From Massilia putida (GTDB taxonomy: Bacteria; Pseudomonadota; Gammaproteobacteria; Burkholderiales; Burkholderiaceae_D), in NCBI RefSeq assembly GCF_001941825.1, contig NZ_CP019038.1:1736001-1800000 (forward strand): a stretch of 64,000 nucleotides of DNA, written 5' to 3'. The translations under genes were made by a program, and so were the position numbers. The first letter of the stretch is position 1, and each line of letters opens with the position of its first letter. Below are positions 54,068 to 62,764 of this stretch, one piece after another. Below the pieces are notes generated by a model, which did not search any database, had not been told where the DNA came from, and was given only the letters and a program-made list of their open reading frames with translations.

Positions 54068-54568
54068 TTAAGAGTTGGTCCGCTGCAATGAGTTCGTCGT
54101 GTCTTCGCATCCTTCGTCTGCATCTCCGCGCCGGCCGACCACTGCCAGCGCGACCGCCAGCGCGCGCCACGTCGCCGTGTCGACGCTGTCGCGCCACACG
54201 GCCAGGACCTGCGGCCCCGTGCCCGGCGCGGCGTGCCGCAACATCATCAGCATCGGCCAGATCACCGAGCCTGGCAGCAGGACCGCAATGCCGTCATCCC
54301 GACTGCCCACGTCCTGTTGTACCGTCACGCGTAGGTCGCCGGTTCCAGAAATATCAATCCGGTGCGTCTTTGGACGCACCGCCGTGGTGCCGAGCACAGC
54401 GAGGCCGGCACCGGCCAGCGCGAGCGCCACCAGAGGCGTTAGCAGGAAACGTCCAGGAGCCAATAGCCCGACGGCCAACGACGACGCGCCTAGCGCCAAG
54501 CCGGCCCCGCCCCATAGGCAACGCTGGATGCGTGACGGCCTGACGAGCGCGGATACCGCGATCGACAT
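54068..54568 (-). CDS. YgfX-like membrane protein
   Basis: This 166-residue protein has two adjacent hydrophobic segments (LALGASSLAVGLLAPG, LTPLVALALAGAGLAVLG). A soluble beta-rich tail contains GIAVLLPGSVIWPMLMMLRH and VLAVWRDSVDTATWRALAVA. The layout, and the LLPGS...P...LR...D pattern, resemble the YgfX (CptA-like) family, often encoded near rpoE or nadB. It lies between fabF and rpoE and its role here is unknown. Confidence 0.6.
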   Translation of the reverse strand: MSIAVSALVRPSRIQRCLWGGAGLALGASSLAVGLLAPGRFLLTPLVALALAGAGLAVLGTTAVRPKTHRIDISGTGDLRVTVQQDVGSRDDGIAVLLPGSVIWPMLMMLRHAAPGTGPQVLAVWRDSVDTATWRALAVALAVVGRRGDADEGCEDTTNSLQRTNS

Positions 54569-54610
54569 GGGAAGCTTTCGTGGGGTTGTTGTTGTGACCG
54601 CTCTACCGGA

Positions 54611-54647
54611 AAAGACAAACGCCCATTCCTTGGACAGGAATGGGCGT
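54611..54647 (-). terminator. Intrinsic terminator after fabF
   Basis: ACGCCCATTCC and GGAATGGGCGT form an 11-bp stem with a 7-nt loop. On the minus strand it is followed by TTTGTCTTTT, a classic Rho-independent terminator 27 bp past the fabF stop. Confidence 0.8.
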
Positions 54648-54673
54648 CTGAAAGTTCGGCTATTTCGGATCGA

Positions 54674-55918
54674 TTAGATCTTGGCGAAGACGAGCGTGCC
54701 GTTGGTGCCGCCGAAACCGAAGGAGTTTTTCACCGCATAATCGATCTTCATGTCCCGCGCCGTGTTGGCGCAGAAGTCCAGGTCGCATTCCGGATCCTGG
54801 TTGAAGATGTTGATCGTCGGCGGCGAGACCTGGTTGTGGATCGCGAGCACGGTGAACACCGACTCGAGTCCGCCCGCGCCACCCAGCAGGTGACCCGTCA
54901 TCGACTTGGTGGAGTTGACGACCAGCTTCTTCGCATGGTCGCCGAAGGTGCGCTTGATGCCCTTCACTTCCGCCATGTCGCCCACCGGGGTCGACGTGCC
55001 GTGCGCGTTCACGTAGTGCACCTGGTCCGGATTGATGCCCGCGTACTGCATGGCCGATACCATGCAGCGCGCTGCGCCGCTGCCGTCCTCGAGGGGTGCC
55101 GTGATGTGGTTGGCGTCCGCGCTCATGCCGAAGCCGACGACTTCCGCATAGATCTTGGCGCCGCGCGCCTTGGCATGTTCGTACTCTTCGAGCACCATGA
55201 CGCCGGCGCCCTCGCCCAGCACGAAGCCGTCGCGGTCGCGGTCCCACGGACGCGAAGCCGTGGCCGGATCGTCATTGCGCGACGACAGCGCGCGTGCCGC
55301 GGCGAAACCGCCCAGGCCCAGCGGCGACATCGTCGATTCCGCGCCGCCGGCGATCATCACGTCGGCGTCGCCGTATTCGATCAGGCGGGCAGCCTGGCCG
55401 ATGCAATGCAGGCCGGTCGTGCACGCGGTCACGATGGCCAGGTTCGGGCCGCGCAGGCCGAACTTGATCGACAGGTCGCCCGAGATCATGTTGATGATCG
55501 ACGCCGGGACGAAGAACGGCGAAATGCGGCGCGGACCGCGCGTGTCGTACTCCGACTTGGTCTCTTCGATCAGCGGCAGGCCGCCGATGCCGGAGCCCAC
55601 GAGCACGCCGATGCGGTCGGCATTGTCCTCGGTGACGACGAGGCCCGAATCCTGTAACGCCTGGATGCCCGCGGCCATGCCGAAATGGATGAACGTATCC
55701 ATATGACGGCCTTCCTTGCCCGGCAGGTATTCCTCGACGTTAAAGTTCTTCACTTCGCCCGCGAAGCGGGTCGAAAATGGCGTTGCGTCGAACTTGGTGA
55801 TGTTGGCAATGCCCGATTTGCCCGCCAGTGCTGCCTCCCACGCGTCGGCAATGGTGTTGCCGATCGGAGAGATGCAACCCAGGCCGGTAACGACGACACG
55901 GCGGTTGCGTGAACTCAA
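54674..55918 (-). CDS. fabF: Beta-ketoacyl-ACP synthase II
   Basis: This 414-residue condensing enzyme elongates acyl-ACP with malonyl-ACP. The nucleophile is in [12 protein letters not shown] and the two histidines are in [13 protein letters not shown] and [16 protein letters not shown]. The start is TTG at 55918, supported by AGGAG 7 bp upstream. It follows acpP by 25 bp. Confidence 0.96.
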   Translation of the reverse strand: MSSRNRRVVVTGLGCISPIGNTIADAWEAALAGKSGIANITKFDATPFSTRFAGEVKNFNVEEYLPGKEGRHMDTFIHFGMAAGIQALQDSGLVVTEDNADRIGVLVGSGIGGLPLIEETKSEYDTRGPRRISPFFVPASIINMISGDLSIKFGLRGPNLAIVTACTTGLHCIGQAARLIEYGDADVMIAGGAESTMSPLGLGGFAAARALSSRNDDPATASRPWDRDRDGFVLGEGAGVMVLEEYEHAKARGAKIYAEVVGFGMSADANHITAPLEDGSGAARCMVSAMQYAGINPDQVHYVNAHGTSTPVGDMAEVKGIKRTFGDHAKKLVVNSTKSMTGHLLGGAGGLESVFTVLAIHNQVSPPTINIFNQDPECDLDFCANTARDMKIDYAVKNSFGFGGTNGTLVFAKI

Positions 55919-55943
55919 GCGCTTCTCCTGAAATCCTGAAAGC

Positions 55944-56183
55944 TTAGGCCTTGACGTGTGCCTGTGCGTACTCGATAGCCTGGCGAACGGTCGTGATCTT
56001 CTCGGCCTGCTCGTCCGGGATTTCCATTTCGAATTCGTCTTCCAGGGCCATCACCAGTTCCACGGTGTCCAGCGAGTCAGCGCCGAGGTCGTCAACGAAC
56101 GAGGAATCGATTTTGATGTCTGCTTCGGCAACGCCCAGTTGCTCAGCGACGATTTTTTTAACGCGTTGTTCGATATCCGACAT
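55944..56183 (-). CDS. acpP: Acyl carrier protein
   Basis: This 79-residue acidic four-helix protein carries acyl chains on a phosphopantetheine attached to the serine in [18 protein letters not shown]. It lies between fabG and fabF, as is standard. AcpS, encoded at 40019, makes the holo form. Confidence 0.97.
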   Translation of the reverse strand: MSDIEQRVKKIVAEQLGVAEADIKIDSSFVDDLGADSLDTVELVMALEDEFEMEIPDEQAEKITTVRQAIEYAQAHVKA

Positions 56184-56327
56184 GTTATGGCTCCATTAGG
56201 TATGTGTTGCGGAAAGTGCGCGCATTTTATCAGGGTTTGCGCGTTGAAAAACTATTTTCAGCGTCTGACGCTAAATCAGCTGAAACTACTGCGAACTGCT
56301 GAGAATTACTTTAAAACCCCATCACCT

Positions 56328-56416
56328 CGTCGTTCCCGCCATGCTGGGCGTCCTGGTCGGCTCACACGGATCCCCGCGTCCGCGGGAGTCGTTTCCGGCA
56401 ATGCCGGGAAGGACGG
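56328..56416. repeat. REP-like intergenic element
   Basis: The fabG-acpP gap holds a sequence bounded by CGTCGTTCCCGCC (left) and GCCGGGAAGGACGG (right), imperfect inverted ends. An inner stem CCGCG-TC-CGCGG is present. The left end shares GTCGTTCCCGCC with the hairpin at 48368, which suggests a dispersed palindromic repeat. Confidence 0.5.
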
Positions 56417-56424
56417 CTGACCGA

Positions 56425-57162
56425 TCAGTTCATGTACATGCCGCCGTTGACGTGCAGCTCGGTACCCGTGATGTAGCCCGCTTGCGGGCTCGCCAGGAAG
56501 GCGACCGCATGCGCGATGTCTTCCGGCTGGCCCAGGCGGCCCAGCGGGATCTGCGTCAGCAGCGCCTCGTGTTGGCCTTCGCCCAGCGACTTGGTCATGT
56601 CGGTATCGATGAAGCCCGGCGCCACGCAGTTGACGGTGATGTTGCGGCTGCCGATCTCGCGCGCCAGCGCGCGGGTCATGCCGGCCACGCCGGCCTTGGC
56701 CGCCGCGTAATTCATCTGCCCCGGATTGCCGGCCGCGCCGACGACGGACGTGATGTTGATGATACGCCCCTGCTTGGCCTTCATCATCCCGCGCAGCACG
56801 GCGCGCGACAGGCGGCCGACGGCGGTCAGGTTGGTGGCGATCACGTTGTCCCACTCCTCGTCTTTCATGCGCATCGCCAATTGATCTTGGGTGATGCCGG
56901 CATTGTTGACGAGGATGCCGATGGTGCCGACGTTCTTGCTGACGTCGTCGATGACGGCGGCGCATTGCGCGGCGTCGGTGACGTTCAGCACGACGCCCTT
57001 GCCGCCGAACTCGGCGAGGTAGGCGCCGATGGCTTCGGCACCGGCTGCCGTCGTGGCGGTGCCGACGACCTTGGCGCCCTGGCGAGCCAGTTCGAGCGCG
57101 ATGGCCTTGCCGATGCCGCGCGAGGCACCGGTGACGAGGGCGACTTGGTTTTGCAGATTCAT
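56425..57162 (-). CDS. fabG: 3-oxoacyl-ACP reductase
   Basis: This 245-residue NADPH-dependent short-chain dehydrogenase reduces 3-oxoacyl-ACP. It has the cofactor motif TGASRGIGKAIALELA, NNAGITQD, the catalytic serine in NITSVVGAAGNPGQ and the YAAAKAG Tyr-Lys pair. It lies between fabD and acpP. Confidence 0.96.
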   Translation of the reverse strand: MNLQNQVALVTGASRGIGKAIALELARQGAKVVGTATTAAGAEAIGAYLAEFGGKGVVLNVTDAAQCAAVIDDVSKNVGTIGILVNNAGITQDQLAMRMKDEEWDNVIATNLTAVGRLSRAVLRGMMKAKQGRIINITSVVGAAGNPGQMNYAAAKAGVAGMTRALAREIGSRNITVNCVAPGFIDTDMTKSLGEGQHEALLTQIPLGRLGQPEDIAHAVAFLASPQAGYITGTELHVNGGMYMN

Positions 57163-57199
57163 TTTGTCCTCTTCTTTTCTAACGGGGATTCGGCTGTGC

Positions 57200-58135
57200 T
57201 CAGCCTTTGACGGCGGCGAGCACGCGCTCCAGCGCGGCCTGGTCGACCAGGGCTTCGCCCACCAGCACCGGGTCGATACGTTTGGCCATGCCGATCAGGG
57301 TCTTGCTCGGTGCGCATTCGATGACTTGCGTCACGCCGTCCGCGGCCATCTTCTGCATGGTCTCGACCCAGCGCACGGGACCGGCAGCCTGGCGCACCAA
57401 GGCGTCCTTGATCGCGGCCGGATCGTTCAGGATAGCGACGTCCACGTTGTTGATCAAGTCGATCTGCGGCGCGGCAAAATCCAGGTTCGCCATGTAGTCG
57501 CGCAGGCGGTCCGACGCCGGCTTCAGCAGCGACGAGTGGAACGGCGCCGACACGGCCAGCTTCATGGCGCGCTTGGCGCCCTTGGCCTTGGCGATGTCGC
57601 AGGCGCGCTCCACGGCGGCCGTGTGGCCGGCGATCACGATCTGCGTCGGCTCGTTGAAGTTCACGGCTTCGACCACCTCACCTTGGGCGGCTTCGGCACA
57701 CACGACACGGACGTCGTCGGCCGACAGGCCGAGGATCACGGCCATGCCGCCCTGCCCGACCGGCACGGCATCCTGCATCGATTGCGCGCGGAAGCGCACG
57801 AGCGGCACGGCATCCTTGAAGTCGATCACGCCGGCGGCGACGAGCGCCGAGTATTCGCCGAGGCTGTGGCCGGCGACGACGGCCGGCTTGGGGCCGCCCG
57901 CGGCGATCCACGCGCGGTAGACGGCGACGGCGGCCGTCAGCATCACGGGCTGCGTGTTGGTGGTCAGGTCCAGGTCTTCCTTCGGACCTTCGGCGATCAG
58001 CTTGCCGATGTCCTGGCCCAGCGCGTCCGACGCCTCAAGCACGGTCTGTTCGACGGCTTTGTTGCCGGCGAAGCCGTTCAGCATGCCGACGGCTTGCGCG
58101 CCCTGGCCGGTGAAGAGAAATGCGAATTTGCTCAT
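57200..58135 (-). CDS. fabD: Malonyl-CoA:ACP transacylase
   Basis: This 311-residue enzyme charges ACP with malonate. Its motifs are FTGQGAQAVGM, the nucleophile GHSLGEYSALVAAG and the histidine-containing SAPFHSSLLKPA. The ATG at 58135 follows GGAGCACTTG; a TTG one codon earlier is unnecessary. It is part of the plsX-fabH-fabD-fabG run. Confidence 0.96.
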   Translation of the reverse strand: MSKFAFLFTGQGAQAVGMLNGFAGNKAVEQTVLEASDALGQDIGKLIAEGPKEDLDLTTNTQPVMLTAAVAVYRAWIAAGGPKPAVVAGHSLGEYSALVAAGVIDFKDAVPLVRFRAQSMQDAVPVGQGGMAVILGLSADDVRVVCAEAAQGEVVEAVNFNEPTQIVIAGHTAAVERACDIAKAKGAKRAMKLAVSAPFHSSLLKPASDRLRDYMANLDFAAPQIDLINNVDVAILNDPAAIKDALVRQAAGPVRWVETMQKMAADGVTQVIECAPSKTLIGMAKRIDPVLVGEALVDQAALERVLAAVKG

Positions 58136-58178
58136 CAAGTGCTCCTTGATTGTTGTTCGTTAGGGCCCGTCCGGCGCA

Positions 58179-59159
58179 TCACATGCGCGCGAGCACGGCG
58201 CCCCAGGTAAAGCCGCCGCCCACGCCTTCCATCATGACGTTGTGGCCGGGCTTGATGCGGCCGTCGCGCACGGCGACATCGAGCGCCAGCGGGATCGACG
58301 CGGCCGACGTGTTGCCGTGTTCGTTGACGGTGACGACCATCTTCTCGGTCGACATGCCCAGCTTCTTCGCGGTGCCCGTCATGATGCGCAGGTTGGCCTG
58401 GTGCGGGATCAGCCAGTCGATCTCGCCGGCCGGCATCTGCGCATGCGCCAGCGCTTCGTTGGCGACCTTTTCCAGCACGGAGACGGCCAGCTTGAACACG
58501 GCCGGGCCGTCCATGTACAGGAATTTCTGGTTCGTGGCCAGGTTCGACGGGTTCGCCGGGCCGCACAGGATGCCGCCGTGACTGCCGTCGGCATGCAGCT
58601 TGACGGCGAGCACGCCCGGCTCTTCGGACGCGGCCAGCACGACGGCGCCGGCGCCGTCGCCGAACAGCACGCAGGTGCTACGGTCATCGAAGTCGAGGAT
58701 GCGCGAAAACACTTCCGAGCCGATCACGAGCACGTTCTTTGCATTGCCGGCCTTGATGAAGGCGTCGGCCGTCGCCATCGCGTAGACGAAGCCGGAGCAG
58801 ACGGCGCCCATGTCGAACGCGGCGCTGTTGTTGCGCATGCCCAGCTTGTTCTGGACGATGCAGGCCGTGCTGGGGAAGCTGCCGAAAAAGTCCGGCGTCG
58901 AGGTGGCGACGATGATCAGGTCGATCTGTTCGGCCTCCAGACCGGCCGCCTCGAGCGCCTTGCGCGCCGCGTTCACGGCCAGGTCCGAGGCGTTTTCGTC
59001 GGCCGCCGCGTAATGGCGGGCGGAGATGCCGCTGCGGGTCACGATCCACTCGTCCGAGGTCTCGATGCCCTTGGCGGCCAGCTGGACCGCGAGGTCGTCG
59101 TTCGTGACACGCTGCGCGGGCAGATAACTGCCGGTGCCGATAATTTTGCTATAAGTCAT
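58179..59159 (-). CDS. fabH: Beta-ketoacyl-ACP synthase III
   Basis: This 326-residue enzyme starts fatty-acid synthesis from acetyl-CoA and malonyl-ACP. It has the nucleophile region [20 protein letters not shown], His in [13 protein letters not shown] and Asn in [16 protein letters not shown]. It begins 2 bp after plsX ends. Confidence 0.97.
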   Translation of the reverse strand: MTYSKIIGTGSYLPAQRVTNDDLAVQLAAKGIETSDEWIVTRSGISARHYAAADENASDLAVNAARKALEAAGLEAEQIDLIIVATSTPDFFGSFPSTACIVQNKLGMRNNSAAFDMGAVCSGFVYAMATADAFIKAGNAKNVLVIGSEVFSRILDFDDRSTCVLFGDGAGAVVLAASEEPGVLAVKLHADGSHGGILCGPANPSNLATNQKFLYMDGPAVFKLAVSVLEKVANEALAHAQMPAGEIDWLIPHQANLRIMTGTAKKLGMSTEKMVVTVNEHGNTSAASIPLALDVAVRDGRIKPGHNVMMEGVGGGFTWGAVLARM

Positions 59160-59161
59160 TG

Positions 59162-60202
59162 CTAACCCTGCTGAATAGTTGAGCCTGGCGCTTCCGGATT
59201 GGGAGCTTGCGGCAACATTTCGGCGATCAAGGTCGAGAGTTGCGCCTGCACATTATATTTCGCCGCGTCAAAAGCGCGCCGAAGTGCCCACTCGTAGGCG
59301 TAAGCACTGGCACCGCCATGGCTCTTGAATACCAGGCCTTTCAGGCCCAGCAGACCGGCGCCGTTATAACTTTCGGGGTTCAGCTTCTTGAGCGATTTGC
59401 GCGCGAACAGTGCACCGATCTTCGACATCGTCGTTTCCAGGAACACCGATTTGACGAAGCGCGACAAGCCCTCGATCGCCTTCAACGTCACATTGCCGAC
59501 GAAACCGTCGCACACGACGACGTCGACCGTACCCTTGAAGATGTCGTTGCCTTCGACGTTGCCGTGGAAGTTCAGCACGCCGCGTTCGTGGTCGGCCCGC
59601 AGCAGGGGCGCGGTGGCCTTGACCACTTCATTGCCCTTGATCTCTTCCGTGCCGACATTCAGCAGGCCGATGCTCGGGCGGCGGTGTTCCATCGCCTCGA
59701 ACAGCACGGCGCCCATGATGGCGAACTGGTGCAGGTGATGGGGCTCGCAGTCGACGTTGGCGCCCAGGTCCAGCATATAGGTCGGGCCACCCTTCTGGTT
59801 CGGCAGGATCGAACAGATGGCCGGACGGTCGACGTCGGCCATGGTTTTCAGGACATAGCGCGAGATCGCCATCAGCGCGCCCGTATTACCGGCGGAGACG
59901 CAGACGTCGGCGCTGCCATCCTTGACGAGCTCGATCGCGACGCGCATGGACGAATCCTTCTTGCGGCGCAGGGCGACTTCGACGGGATCGTCCATGGCGA
60001 CCACCTCGGACGCATGGCGGACGGTCAGGCGCGGGTTGTCGCCCGCATGATGTTTCTTGAGTTCAGCGCGGACCAGCTCTTCCTGGCCGACGAGGATCAG
60101 CTCGGCGTCGGGTTCGCGCTTGAGGAATGCGAGGGCTGCCGGGATGGTCACGGCGGGGCCGTGGTCGCCGCCCATGCAGTCGATGGAAATTTTGATTGTC
60201 AT
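59162..60202 (-). CDS. plsX: Phosphate acyltransferase PlsX
   Basis: This 346-residue peripheral membrane enzyme makes acyl-phosphate from acyl-ACP for phospholipid synthesis. The conserved start [55 protein letters not shown] and [17 protein letters not shown] mark the family. It follows rpmF across a terminator-like hairpin and leads the fab genes. Confidence 0.96.
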   Translation of the reverse strand: MTIKISIDCMGGDHGPAVTIPAALAFLKREPDAELILVGQEELVRAELKKHHAGDNPRLTVRHASEVVAMDDPVEVALRRKKDSSMRVAIELVKDGSADVCVSAGNTGALMAISRYVLKTMADVDRPAICSILPNQKGGPTYMLDLGANVDCEPHHLHQFAIMGAVLFEAMEHRRPSIGLLNVGTEEIKGNEVVKATAPLLRADHERGVLNFHGNVEGNDIFKGTVDVVVCDGFVGNVTLKAIEGLSRFVKSVFLETTMSKIGALFARKSLKKLNPESYNGAGLLGLKGLVFKSHGGASAYAYEWALRRAFDAAKYNVQAQLSTLIAEMLPQAPNPEAPGSTIQQG

Positions 60203-60325
60203 TTGTCGGGATGCACCGCGGGCTCAAGGTCGGCCGGCGGCTGCTCGTTCTCGGCAGGAAGCAAGGCGGAAGGCAAAGCAGGCCGAGTCAGCGGGATGGT
60301 AAATGACGGAGTTACCGCGAAAGAA

Positions 60326-60364
60326 AAAGCGGTGCCACGCATTCGACATACGTTGCACCGCTTT
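60326..60364 (-). terminator. Terminator/attenuator hairpin between rpmF and plsX
   Basis: AAAGCGGTGC and GCACCGCTTT make a 10-bp stem with a 19-nt loop. On the minus strand it is followed by TTTCTTTCG. It could stop part of the transcription from yceD-rpmF before the lipid genes. Confidence 0.5.
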
Positions 60365-60390
60365 CATGGAACAAAACAGCAAGGCGTCGA

Positions 60391-60573
60391 TTACTCGTCG
60401 TTCTTGGTCTTGAGCACTTTACGGCCACGGTAGAAACCGTTCGGGCTGATGTGGTGACGCAGATGCGTTTCGCCGGTGGTCGGCTCGACTGCCAGGTTCG
60501 GGGCGGTCAGGAAATCGTGCGAACGGTGCATGCCGCGCTTCGACGGGGACTTCTTATTCTGTTGAACTGCCAT
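60391..60573 (-). CDS. rpmF: Ribosomal protein L32
   Basis: This 60-residue basic protein of the large subunit reads [20 protein letters not shown] at its start and [18 protein letters not shown] near its end, the full family pattern. The yceD-rpmF-plsX order is conserved across proteobacteria. Confidence 0.97.
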   Translation of the reverse strand: MAVQQNKKSPSKRGMHRSHDFLTAPNLAVEPTTGETHLRHHISPNGFYRGRKVLKTKNDE

Positions 60574-60783
60574 GATGACTCCTAAACATAAGTTCTAAAA
60601 TTCTAACACATTCGACTTGCAAGTACATGCGCATCGAGTATCCCAGCGGCAATAACTATGGGAACGCCATTGCCGACATGCTTAACGCTGCCTTACAACG
60701 ATGACTCAATACTCGAGCTGCACGCGTTTGACACGTTTTGACGCTGCGAATGCTACCTGTACGTAGCACCCACTGCAATTCTT

Positions 60784-61281
60784 TTATTCTGATTTGAGGC
60801 TCTTCAATGCCGCGAACGGCGATACCTTCTCGGACTTGATGGAGTCCAGCAGCTTGGTATCGGGGCACACCTCGTGTTTCGGTGCCTGCGGCAGGGCCAG
60901 CAGGGCTTCATCTTCCAGCAGATCGCGGATGTCGCAGGTGTGGCTGCCGACGATCACGTCGATACTCTCGTCGTCGAGGATTTCCTCGATTTCGTCCGCT
61001 TCCGCGTCGTCCTTGCCCAGCACCAGCACGGTCGACGAATCGATCTCGTAGCCGAACGGGGTCAGGCAGCGCTGGCAGACCAGCTGCACGGTGCCGGAGA
61101 CGGACAGCGTCAGCATCGGATACCCCTGCCGGGTCTGGCCGCCCTGGATGGACCAGGCGATCTCGCCGGACTTGTCGGCGCATTCGGCCGCCAGGCGGGT
61201 CATGTCCGCCACCGGCGTGACGCCTTCACGATGGCCGTTGTTCCGACAAAACTCAAAAGCGTCGATGACAAAAGCGCTCAT
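60784..61281 (-). CDS. yceD: YceD/DUF177 family protein
   Basis: This protein of about 165 residues belongs to the family linked to 23S rRNA accumulation. It has the cysteine signature VQLVCQRCLTPFGYEID and a second Cys-containing stretch (GSHTCDIRDLLEDEALLALP). The C-terminus SPFAALKSLKSE is the usual SPFA-L form. The ATG at 61281 is chosen because GGGG abuts the earlier ATG at 61293. It is the first minus-strand gene, divergent from maf, and leads rpmF-plsX-fab. Confidence 0.92.
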   Translation of the reverse strand: MSAFVIDAFEFCRNNGHREGVTPVADMTRLAAECADKSGEIAWSIQGGQTRQGYPMLTLSVSGTVQLVCQRCLTPFGYEIDSSTVLVLGKDDAEADEIEEILDDESIDVIVGSHTCDIRDLLEDEALLALPQAPKHEVCPDTKLLDSIKSEKVSPFAALKSLKSE

Positions 61282-61387
61282 TTGGAAAAACATCCCCGGA
61301 AAACCTGCGATAATAGCAGGCTTCGGCCCGCGCAGTCAAAGACTCCGTCGCAAAAGCGCTATCTTCCTGTTTTATTTACAAAAATCG

Positions 61388-62002
61388 ATGCAACAAACCG
61401 CTCTTCCGCGCCTCATTCTTGCCTCCAGTTCCGCCTACCGGCGTGAGTTGTTGAAACGACTGCACCTGCCGTTCGAAGCGATCTCGCCCGACATCGACGA
61501 GAGCCCGCTCCCCGGCGAGACGCCGGAAGCGACGGCCCTGCGCCTGGCTCGCGAAAAAGCAGCGGCTGTCGCCCGCAAGCATCCCGGCGCGCTCGTGATC
61601 GGCTCGGACCAGGTGGCCACGCTGGACGGCGCCCAGATCGGCAAACCCGGCGACCACGCCCGCGCCCTCGCCCAGTTGCAGACGATGCGCGGCCGCCGCG
61701 TCGTGTTCCATACGGCCCTGTGCCTGTGGGACGGACGCCTGCCCGAAAAGGACGCCGCGCAGATCGAGAATGTGCAGGTGGCCGTGACGTTCCGCGACCT
61801 GCCGGATGCCGAACTGGACGCCTATCTGCGCATTGAACAGCCGTACGACTGCGCCGGCAGCGCCAAGAACGAGGGACTCGGCATCGCGCTGCTCGAACGC
61901 ATCGACAGCCACGACCCGACCGCCCTCACCGGCCTGCCCCTGATCGCCCTGACGGGCATGCTGCGCCGCGCCGGCATGCCGTTCTTCACATCCCAACAAT
62001 AA
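61388..62002 (+). CDS. yceF: Maf-family nucleotide pyrophosphatase (YceF type)
   Basis: This 204-residue house-cleaning enzyme hydrolyses non-canonical nucleoside triphosphates; the YceF branch prefers 7-methyl-GTP. LILASSSAYRRELLKRL, DIDESPLPGE, VIGSDQVATLDG and EGLGIALLERIDSHDPTALT are the family motifs. The frame stays open far upstream of the ATG at 61388, but that part is antisense to yceD. Confidence 0.92.
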   Translation: MQQTALPRLILASSSAYRRELLKRLHLPFEAISPDIDESPLPGETPEATALRLAREKAAAVARKHPGALVIGSDQVATLDGAQIGKPGDHARALAQLQTMRGRRVVFHTALCLWDGRLPEKDAAQIENVQVAVTFRDLPDAELDAYLRIEQPYDCAGSAKNEGLGIALLERIDSHDPTALTGLPLIALTGMLRRAGMPFFTSQQ

Positions 62003-62007
62003 ACAAT

Positions 62008-62757
62008 ATGCCCGGTACGCTCTACCTGATCCCGAACACCCTCGGCCCGACCGAAGCGGCGCCGCACGCGCTGTCCCACATCCTGCCCGAACAGGTGCAG
62101 GACATCGCCAGCAAGCTCGATTATTTCGTGGCCGAGAACGCCAAGACGGCGCGCGCCTTCCTGAAACTGGTCGCCATCGACCATCCGCTCGCGCGCCCGC
62201 TGCAGGAAATCCAGATCGCCGAACTGAACGTCAATACGCCGCCGCAGGCGCTGGCCGCCCTGCTGGCGCCGCTGCTCGAAGGGCGCGATGCGGGTCTCGT
62301 GTCGGAAGCGGGCGTGCCGGCCGTCGCCGATCCCGGCGCCGACCTCGTCCGGCTGGCACACCAGCATGGCGTGAACGTGCGCCCGCTCGTCGGCCCCTCG
62401 TCGCTGCTGCTGGCCGTGATGGCGAGCGGCTTGAACGGCCAGAGCTTCGCATTCAACGGTTATCTGCCGACGGACGCCGCGCAGCGCACGAAGCGTATCC
62501 AGCAACTGGAACAGCGCTCGCGTAGCGACAAGCAGACGCAGTTGCTGATCGAAACGCCTTACCGCAATGGCGCGATGCTGGAAGCGCTCGTCGCCGCCTG
62601 CCAGCCGGGCACGTTGATCTGCGTCGCGACCGATCTGTCGCTGACGACGGAAACCGTGCGCACGCAGACGGCCGCCAAATGGAAGGCACAACTGGCGGCC
62701 GGCAAGGCGCCCGACTTCCACAAGAAGCCGACCGTCTTCCTGTTCCTGGCACAGTAA
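62008..62757 (+). CDS. SAM-dependent methyltransferase, tetrapyrrole-methylase (RsmI-like) family
   Basis: This 249-residue protein has the RsmI/tetrapyrrole methylase fold: GTLYLIPNTLGP, VSEAGVPAVADPGADLVRLA, RPLVGPSSLLLAVMASGLNG, SFAFNGYLP and LLIETPYRNGAMLEAL. RsmI proper methylates C1402 of 16S rRNA. This shorter branch, commonly next to maf, has no assigned target that I know of. It begins 5 bp after yceF, so the two form an operon. Confidence 0.88.
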   Translation: MPGTLYLIPNTLGPTEAAPHALSHILPEQVQDIASKLDYFVAENAKTARAFLKLVAIDHPLARPLQEIQIAELNVNTPPQALAALLAPLLEGRDAGLVSEAGVPAVADPGADLVRLAHQHGVNVRPLVGPSSLLLAVMASGLNGQSFAFNGYLPTDAAQRTKRIQQLEQRSRSDKQTQLLIETPYRNGAMLEALVAACQPGTLICVATDLSLTTETVRTQTAAKWKAQLAAGKAPDFHKKPTVFLFLAQ

Positions 62758-62764
62758 GAAGCGC